Shown piece by piece: positions 7,913 to 11,287 of a stretch of DNA of 11,287 bases. The notes below the pieces were generated by a model, which was not told where the DNA came from, did no database searches, and was given only the letters and a program-made list of their open reading frames with translations. Source of the DNA: SAR202 cluster bacterium (GTDB lineage Bacteria; Chloroflexota; Dehalococcoidia; SAR202; GCA-002694895). How positions within the stretch are numbered: the first letter of the stretch is position 1; each line of letters begins with the position of its first letter. Both the position numbers and the translations under genes were made by a program. The stretch covers positions 1-11,287 of the forward strand of contig VFGQ01000034.1 in NCBI GenBank assembly GCA_009391605.1, in the 5' to 3' direction.

Positions 7913-7941
7913 ATTATGTTCTATGTTTTGAATTTTGACAA
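7913..7941 (-). promoter_or_regulatory. Promoter for the CocE-type hydrolase gene
   Basis: On the minus strand TTGTCA (7941-7936) and CATAAT (7918-7913) lie 17 bp apart, about 30 bp from the ATG at 7882. Its layout is nearly identical to the promoter proposed for the amidohydrolase at 9863-9891. Confidence 0.5.
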
Positions 7942-7969
7942 CTAAGTGAGAAAATTTTGATTGAATAGT

Positions 7970-7975
7970 TATAAT
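7970..7975 (+). promoter_or_regulatory. Possible -10 element of the Rid gene
   Basis: A perfect TATAAT lies 42 bp before the TTG start, but no matching -35 is found 16-18 bp upstream. The TTGACA at 7935-7940 is 29 bp away and is better explained as the opposite-strand -35 of the hydrolase promoter. Confidence 0.25.
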
Positions 7976-8005
7976 AAATTAAAGTTTTATATAAATGTTT
8001 GATTT

Positions 8006-8009
8006 GGAG
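8006..8009 (+). promoter_or_regulatory. SD site that decides the Rid start
   Basis: GGAG at 8006-8009 overlaps the GTG at 8009 and so cannot serve it. It lies 8 nt before the TTG at 8018, which is therefore the better start. Confidence 0.6.
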
Positions 8010-8017
8010 TGTATATT

Positions 8018-8398
8018 TTGAGGAAAAAAATTTCTTCTGGTTCAAAATTTGAAAAAATAGTTGGTTATTCCAGAGCTGTTGTAGATGGTGAATGGATATT
8101 TGTATCAGGAACGACTGGTTATGATTATAAAAATCACACAATATCTGATGATGTTGCAGAACAGACTGAACAATGTATCAGTAATATTAAATCTGCCCTT
8201 TCAGAGGCAAATTCATCCTTAGAAGAAATTGTAAGGATTAGAGTTTATATAAGTGATAATAAATATTTTTTAGGTGAGGTAGGACAGATTTTAGGTAAAT
8301 ATTTTGGGAAAATTAAACCTGCTAATACTACAGTAGTGACTGGTTTTATAAATGATCAAATTAAAATTGAAATTGAAGTTACAGCAAGAAGATTTTGA
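8018..8398 (+). CDS. Rid (YjgF/YER057c/UK114) family protein
   Basis: This 126-residue cytosolic protein has the Rid fold pattern: SGSKFEKIVGYSRAVV near the start, WIFVSGTTG in the middle, a helix with EQTEQCISNIKSAL, and the closing strand KIEIEVTARR. True RidA enzymes deaminate reactive enamines/imines and use a conserved Arg in a P-A-R-S/T motif; here the matching segment is PANTTVV, so Asn (about residue 103) replaces it. That places it nearer the Rid subgroups lacking this Arg, for which imine deaminase activity is not expected. I chose TTG at 8018 because GGAG sits 8 nt upstream; a GTG at 8009 would add three residues but overlaps that SD. It diverges from the CocE-like gene and converges on the amidohydrolase with a 33-bp gap. 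Confidence 0.9.
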   Translation: MRKKISSGSKFEKIVGYSRAVVDGEWIFVSGTTGYDYKNHTISDDVAEQTEQCISNIKSALSEANSSLEEIVRIRVYISDNKYFLGEVGQILGKYFGKIKPANTTVVTGFINDQIKIEIEVTARRF

Positions 8399-8431
8399 TT
8401 TAATCGTGGTTATTTAATTATTTGAGTAAAA

Positions 8432-9787
8432 TTATTCAGTTCCATCGAAATGCTTTGTCCATATTTTAGAAATTTCCAATTCTGCATCTTTTAAAGTTTC
8501 TGATTCAGATATTGTATTAATTTTATTGTTTTCAGATATTATTTTTCCCTGGATAATCGAATATTTTATATCCTTTGCAGTAGCATTATAAATTACCAGG
8601 CTAAGCAAATCGTGATATTTGGTTATACCTCCAAAATGTAAATCATCTGTTGATATTATGTTTAAGTCAGCTTTTTTACCTATATCTATAGAACCTATTG
8701 AATTTTTTAATCCGAGGCTTTCTGCAGGAATAATAGTGGATTTTTTTACAGCATCAATAGCATTTGTGGATTCAATATTATTTGTTGATAATCTGTGAAA
8801 ATATATACTTGCTCTGATATTTTCAAAAGCATCAAAAGTTAGCCAGTCTGTGCCTAATCCTATTTTGACACCTTTCTTTTCATAAGTAGGGATATTTGCA
8901 TAATGGCTTCTTTTAGCTCCTATTACAGGGCAGTGTGCTACAGTAAAGTCATTTTTAGAAAGTATATCTTTTTCTTTGTCTGTAACGAAATTGCAGTGGG
9001 CTCCTATAACACTGATATTGTCAAAAAATTTAAAAGAATTTAAATATTCGACAGAACCCATATTATATTCAGTATTCATATATTTGTTTTCAGTAGCTGT
9101 TTGCCCCATATGCATATGTATTCCTAATTGTAAATTATCCGCCATATCTTTGGCTTGTTTAATTAATTTATTAGACAGAGTATCTGGGGCATGAACCCCT
9201 ACTCTACATGTTATTAACCCATTATTTGTATTGTGCCATTTGGAAATAAAATTTTCTGAATCTTTTAATTTTGTTTGGCCTTCGTTGTCATCACGTTCGT
9301 ATTTAAAAAATTGTATTTTTGATAAATCTGTATCTTTTAATTTATTAGATAATACGGCTCTTATTCCAATATCTTTTGCAGCTTGAGCTATTGACCAAGG
9401 ATAATGCCAAATATCATTAATAGTTGTATATCCGCCTTTCACGGCCTCTGCTATACCTAGTTTAGCTGTAAGATAGGTGTTTTTTTCATTTAATTGTTTT
9501 TCCATAGGTAATGCCAGGCCATAAAAACCATCAACTTTATCTTCAGTAAATCCTTTTAATATTGGAGTTGGTGATACATGGGTATGACTATTTATAAATC
9601 CAGGAAATGTGATGGTGTTGGATCCATCAATTGTTTTCTTTGAAATATATACTGATGATAAATTATCTTTGATATCAATTATTTCACCATTATTGATTAT
9701 AATAGATTTACTTAGAGGAGTTTTAAATTCTTTGAACTCATTCAATCCTACACATTTTGTATTTTTAATTATTAAATCTACTTCCAT
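8432..9787 (-). CDS. Amidohydrolase, SsnA/AtzA/deaminase-like
   Basis: This is a 451-residue cytosolic metal-dependent hydrolase of the amidohydrolase superfamily, in the branch with aminohydrolases, guanine or S-adenosylhomocysteine deaminases and triazine hydrolases. Visible metal ligands are H68 and H70 (GFINSHTH), H226 (HMHM), H264 (GAHCNF) and D314 (GLGTDW). The residue three after H226, usually the catalytic Glu of an HxxE pair, is Gln229 here. GVHAPDT at 197-203 and GKKADLNII near 370-378 (the composite beta-sandwich) are typical. The full beta-strand N-terminus is present, so the gene looks intact. The ATG at 9787 has no SD; a promoter overlapped by an inverted repeat is proposed at 9863-9891. 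The substrate is unknown; deamination or dechlorination of an N-heterocycle is the family expectation. Confidence 0.9.
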   Translation of the reverse strand: MEVDLIIKNTKCVGLNEFKEFKTPLSKSIIINNGEIIDIKDNLSSVYISKKTIDGSNTITFPGFINSHTHVSPTPILKGFTEDKVDGFYGLALPMEKQLNEKNTYLTAKLGIAEAVKGGYTTINDIWHYPWSIAQAAKDIGIRAVLSNKLKDTDLSKIQFFKYERDDNEGQTKLKDSENFISKWHNTNNGLITCRVGVHAPDTLSNKLIKQAKDMADNLQLGIHMHMGQTATENKYMNTEYNMGSVEYLNSFKFFDNISVIGAHCNFVTDKEKDILSKNDFTVAHCPVIGAKRSHYANIPTYEKKGVKIGLGTDWLTFDAFENIRASIYFHRLSTNNIESTNAIDAVKKSTIIPAESLGLKNSIGSIDIGKKADLNIISTDDLHFGGITKYHDLLSLVIYNATAKDIKYSIIQGKIISENNKINTISESETLKDAELEISKIWTKHFDGTE

Positions 9788-9851
9788 TAGGGTTTAATAC
9801 TTTAATTAAAATTGCTAAATGTTATTAAAAAAATTTATTTCTGACAGGCTT

Positions 9852-9881
9852 CTTTTTGTATCATTATGTGATACTAAAAGG
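9852..9881. repeat. Inverted repeat over the amidohydrolase -10 region
   Basis: GTATCA (9858-9863) and TGATAC (9869-9874) form 6-bp arms around a TTATG centre, and the flanks CTTTTT and TAAAAGG extend the pairing with one bulge. The element covers the proposed -10 hexamer at 9863-9868, which suits a repressor operator. It is not followed by a T-run on the minus strand, so a terminator is less likely. Confidence 0.4.
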
Positions 9882-9891
9882 AGTTTGGCAA
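9863..9891 (-). promoter_or_regulatory. Promoter for the amidohydrolase gene
   Basis: On the minus strand TTGCCA (9891-9886) and CATAAT (9868-9863) are 17 bp apart. Transcription would begin near 9856, giving a leader of roughly 70 nt. Confidence 0.45.
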
Positions 9892-9943
9892 CTAAAGAAT
9901 AAAATTTATTTATTAATATATATATCAATGTTTATAATAAATA

Positions 9944-10210
9944 ATGAATAAAAATCATATGTATTTTAAAAGGTTAAGAAAAATTCCAAGAATTGGTTGT
10001 GCATTTGGTTGCGGAGTTCTTTTATTAATTTTATGGGGAGTTCTGTTTTTTTTGTATGAATTTAAGTGGCATATTTTATTAGCAATTGCTTTGTTTCTAA
10101 TTGCTAAGATAACTTATGATTCTTTTGGTACTAAAAGTAAATATATGAAATATTTATTTATAATTTTATATCTATTAATTTATGTGTTTTTTACGATACG
10201 ATATTTGTAA
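9944..10210 (+). CDS. Small three-helix membrane protein (88 aa)
   Basis: I do not recognise this protein. It has a basic N-terminus (KRLRKIPR near 9-16) followed by hydrophobic segments at about 18-38, 42-58 and 68-86, so three membrane helices are likely. Two cysteines lie at the first helix (GCAFGCG). No SD precedes the ATG at 9944; a second ATG at residue 6 also lacks one. A TATAAT at 9933-9938 lies so close that the transcript could begin almost at the ATG, suggesting a leaderless message. A perfect palindrome follows the stop immediately. It diverges from the amidohydrolase and converges on the membrane protein at 10278-10994. A chance ORF is unlikely given the clear helix-loop alternation and terminator placement. 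Confidence 0.65.
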   Translation: MNKNHMYFKRLRKIPRIGCAFGCGVLLLILWGVLFFLYEFKWHILLAIALFLIAKITYDSFGTKSKYMKYLFIILYLLIYVFFTIRYL

Positions 10211-10245
10211 TTATGAAGAGTGATTTTAAAATCACTCTTCATAAT
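10210..10245. terminator. 18-bp perfect palindrome, probable bidirectional terminator
   Basis: Bases 10210-10227 and 10228-10245 are exact reverse complements with no spacer; the tetraloop would form from the central TTTTAAAA. It begins at the last base of the 9944-10210 stop codon and lies 32 bp before the end of the convergent gene. A T-rich stretch (ATTTATTCTTTT) follows on the + strand. Confidence 0.75.
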
Positions 10246-10277
10246 ATTTATTCTTTTAGTTAAGACTTAATTTTAGG

Positions 10278-10994
10278 TTATGCTAATTTCTTAAGTACAG
10301 GTACTCCTAGTGTACCTAGTCCAATTATAAGCATTATTACAAAAGTTCCTATCCATGGGATTATTATTAAAGTAGCTCTTGCGTCAATTATACTTTGTAC
10401 TATTCCAAAAATTCCGAGTATAGCAATAAGAGCTGCTAATATCATGTGTAAGCTTTTTTGCATTGTTAATCCAATTCCTAATAATGTTATACCAGTCCAC
10501 ATTGTTAGGTTGGTTGTTGCACCTAATGCTACAGATGTAGCCCATGCACTTAAGGCAATTCCAGCTGCAATTCCAGCTCCGTCTGCAGCTACTTGAGCAC
10601 CTGCCGCATTTCCTGCTTTTGCTAGTTCACCTGCTGCTGCTTTTGCTGCAATTGATGAGCTCCATTGATCACCAGTAAGTCCCATCATTGCACTCCAAAG
10701 TAGATTAGTTGTTGCTCCGATTGCTAGAAACCAGATGGCCATTGATGCATATTTATGACCAACACCTCCTGACATCGCATCTCTAATACCTACTATTCCA
10801 ATAACAATAAATACTTGGGCAATAGCAGATAGCATAAGAGATAGTTTAGTCCAGTCAACATTAGTACTTAGTGCTGCTAACATAGCTGCATCATTAGTCC
10901 AGTCTGCTGAAGCAGTTTCATTTGAGAAACCTAAAGCCATACCTCCAATTACACCTATAACTAACAACCACCCAGTTGTTTTGCTTAAATTCAT
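10278..10994 (-). CDS. Six-helix Ala-rich membrane protein, likely relative of 220-1026
   Basis: No named family is recognised for this 238-residue protein. Hydrophobic segments occur near 8-24, 50-71, 83-105, 147-175, 182-203 and 208-230. An Ala/Gly-rich stretch (AAKAAAGELAKAGNAAGAQV at 116-135, continuing to about 146) lies between helices 3 and 4. This is the same plan as the protein at 220-1026, including a polar loop of about 20-25 residues after helix 1 and an Arg just after helix 2 (GIVGIRDAMSGG here). Identity outside the Ala tract is low, so homology is inferred from layout. The ATG is supported by GAGGAG at 11001-11006 with 6-nt spacing, one of the two strongest SD sites in the window. 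The gene ends opposite the palindrome at 10210-10245. Its function is unknown. Confidence 0.85.
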   Translation of the reverse strand: MNLSKTTGWLLVIGVIGGMALGFSNETASADWTNDAAMLAALSTNVDWTKLSLMLSAIAQVFIVIGIVGIRDAMSGGVGHKYASMAIWFLAIGATTNLLWSAMMGLTGDQWSSSIAAKAAAGELAKAGNAAGAQVAADGAGIAAGIALSAWATSVALGATTNLTMWTGITLLGIGLTMQKSLHMILAALIAILGIFGIVQSIIDARATLIIIPWIGTFVIMLIIGLGTLGVPVLKKLA

Positions 10995-11028
10995 ATATTT
11001 CTCCTCATGAATAATGAATAGAGGGCAT

Positions 11029-11058
11029 AATATAAAACAAAGCTAATACTTAATACAA
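11029..11058 (-). promoter_or_regulatory. Possible promoter for the 10278-10994 gene
   Basis: On the minus strand TTGTAT (11058-11053) and TATATT (11034-11029) are 18 bp apart. The match is moderate, but its position 35 bp before the start codon, downstream of the previous gene's stop, is suitable. Confidence 0.3.
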
Positions 11059-11100
11059 TTCCTTTAAAGATCTTATTATTTTTATTATTTTTCCATAATA

Positions 11101-11287
11101 TTACTGAATTTCATCCAACCAGCCGATCCATCCGTTAGAATTTCTTGTTCCGCTTATACATCCGCCTGACCTTATTTCTTCTCCGCCATGCCTGGATTTT
11201 GAATCACAATCTAAATAATACTTTCCGTTATCTTCCTCTATTAAAGATTGTCTGATTACTATTGGATTTCCACAATTAGCACACTTG
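11101..11287 (-). CDS. Cys-rich (zinc-ribbon-like) protein, C-terminal fragment
   Basis: The frame is open from the window edge to a TAA at 11101 and encodes 61 residues. It starts with KCANCGNP, a CxxC knuckle, and has further cysteines at fragment positions 27 (LDCDS) and 43 (GGCISG). Four cysteines could bind one zinc ion. The end is Trp- and Gly-rich (NGWIGWLDEIQ). The N-terminus lies outside the window, so neither the total length nor the function can be told. It points the same way as the 10278-10994 gene, 106 bp away, with a separate promoter likely between them. The strong residue composition bias away from random AT-rich translation supports a real gene. Confidence 0.6.
   Translation of the reverse strand, partial: KCANCGNPIVIRQSLIEEDNGKYYLDCDSKSRHGGEEIRSGGCISGTRNSNGWIGWLDEIQ

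Noticed and set aside
7931..7960. AATTTTGA direct repeat (7931-7938 and 7953-7960), 22 bp apart, between the divergent hydrolase and Rid genes
   Set aside because: Spacing of two helical turns is suggestive, but an 8-mer of this composition is likely by chance in DNA this AT-rich.
7914..8141. Minus-strand frame across the hydrolase-Rid intergenic region
   Set aside because: It is antisense to the Rid gene and its composition is random for AT-rich DNA (rich in Asn, His, Gln, Ile, Tyr).
8976..9194. Plus-strand frame opposite the amidohydrolase
   Set aside because: Antisense shadow over a metal-binding region of a clear enzyme; no start signals.

Overview
This AT-rich window looks like chromosomal DNA from a free-living, probably aquatic, bacterium that has not been cultivated. 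Sigma70-like promoters, GTG/TTG starts, intrinsic terminators and some strong Shine-Dalgarno (SD) sites all point to bacteria. The signal-peptide-less 'Asp-box' propeller protein beginning with a WRCIGPARGGR motif, alongside a CocE-type hydrolase, an amidohydrolase and a Rid protein, suggests a low-GC marine Chloroflexota (SAR202-type) lineage or a similar planktonic group. That placement is an inference and nothing here proves it. I found no rRNA, tRNA, CRISPR array, insertion sequence or replication origin.

Layout. Left edge (1-219): no gene I can defend; a good promoter and a direct repeat lead into a six-helix membrane protein (220-1026) with a long Ala/Gln/Gly-rich insert. A perfect 14-bp-stem terminator (1062-1097) separates it from a convergent unit: a newly spotted 43-residue membrane peptide (1673-1804) followed by adenine phosphoribosyltransferase apt (1136-1651). 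Diverging from that unit, a ureohydrolase (agmatinase/arginase family, 2057-3043) overlaps by ATGA a 1048-residue Asp-box beta-propeller protein (3040-6186). The ureohydrolase is clearly more GC-rich than everything around it. Convergent to these, only 4 bp away, is a CocE/NonD alpha/beta hydrolase (6191-7882).

Right half: a Rid-family protein (8018-8398) diverges from the hydrolase and converges on an SsnA/AtzA-type amidohydrolase (8432-9787). A three-helix small membrane protein (9944-10210) follows, then an 18-bp perfect palindrome. Next comes a second six-helix Ala-rich membrane protein (10278-10994) of the same architecture as the one at the left end. Finally, the C-terminal 61 residues of a Cys-rich, zinc-ribbon-like protein run off the right edge (11101-11287).

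Taken together, the middle genes are hydrolases acting on C-N, ester or amide bonds (ureohydrolase, CocE-like hydrolase, amidohydrolase), plus a Rid protein and a propeller protein. This fits scavenging of nitrogen-containing organic compounds, but each gene sits in its own small transcription unit, so no single pathway is demonstrated. The most unusual content is the pair of Ala-rich six-helix proteins with strong SD sites, the compositional island of the ureohydrolase, and the small membrane peptide ahead of apt.
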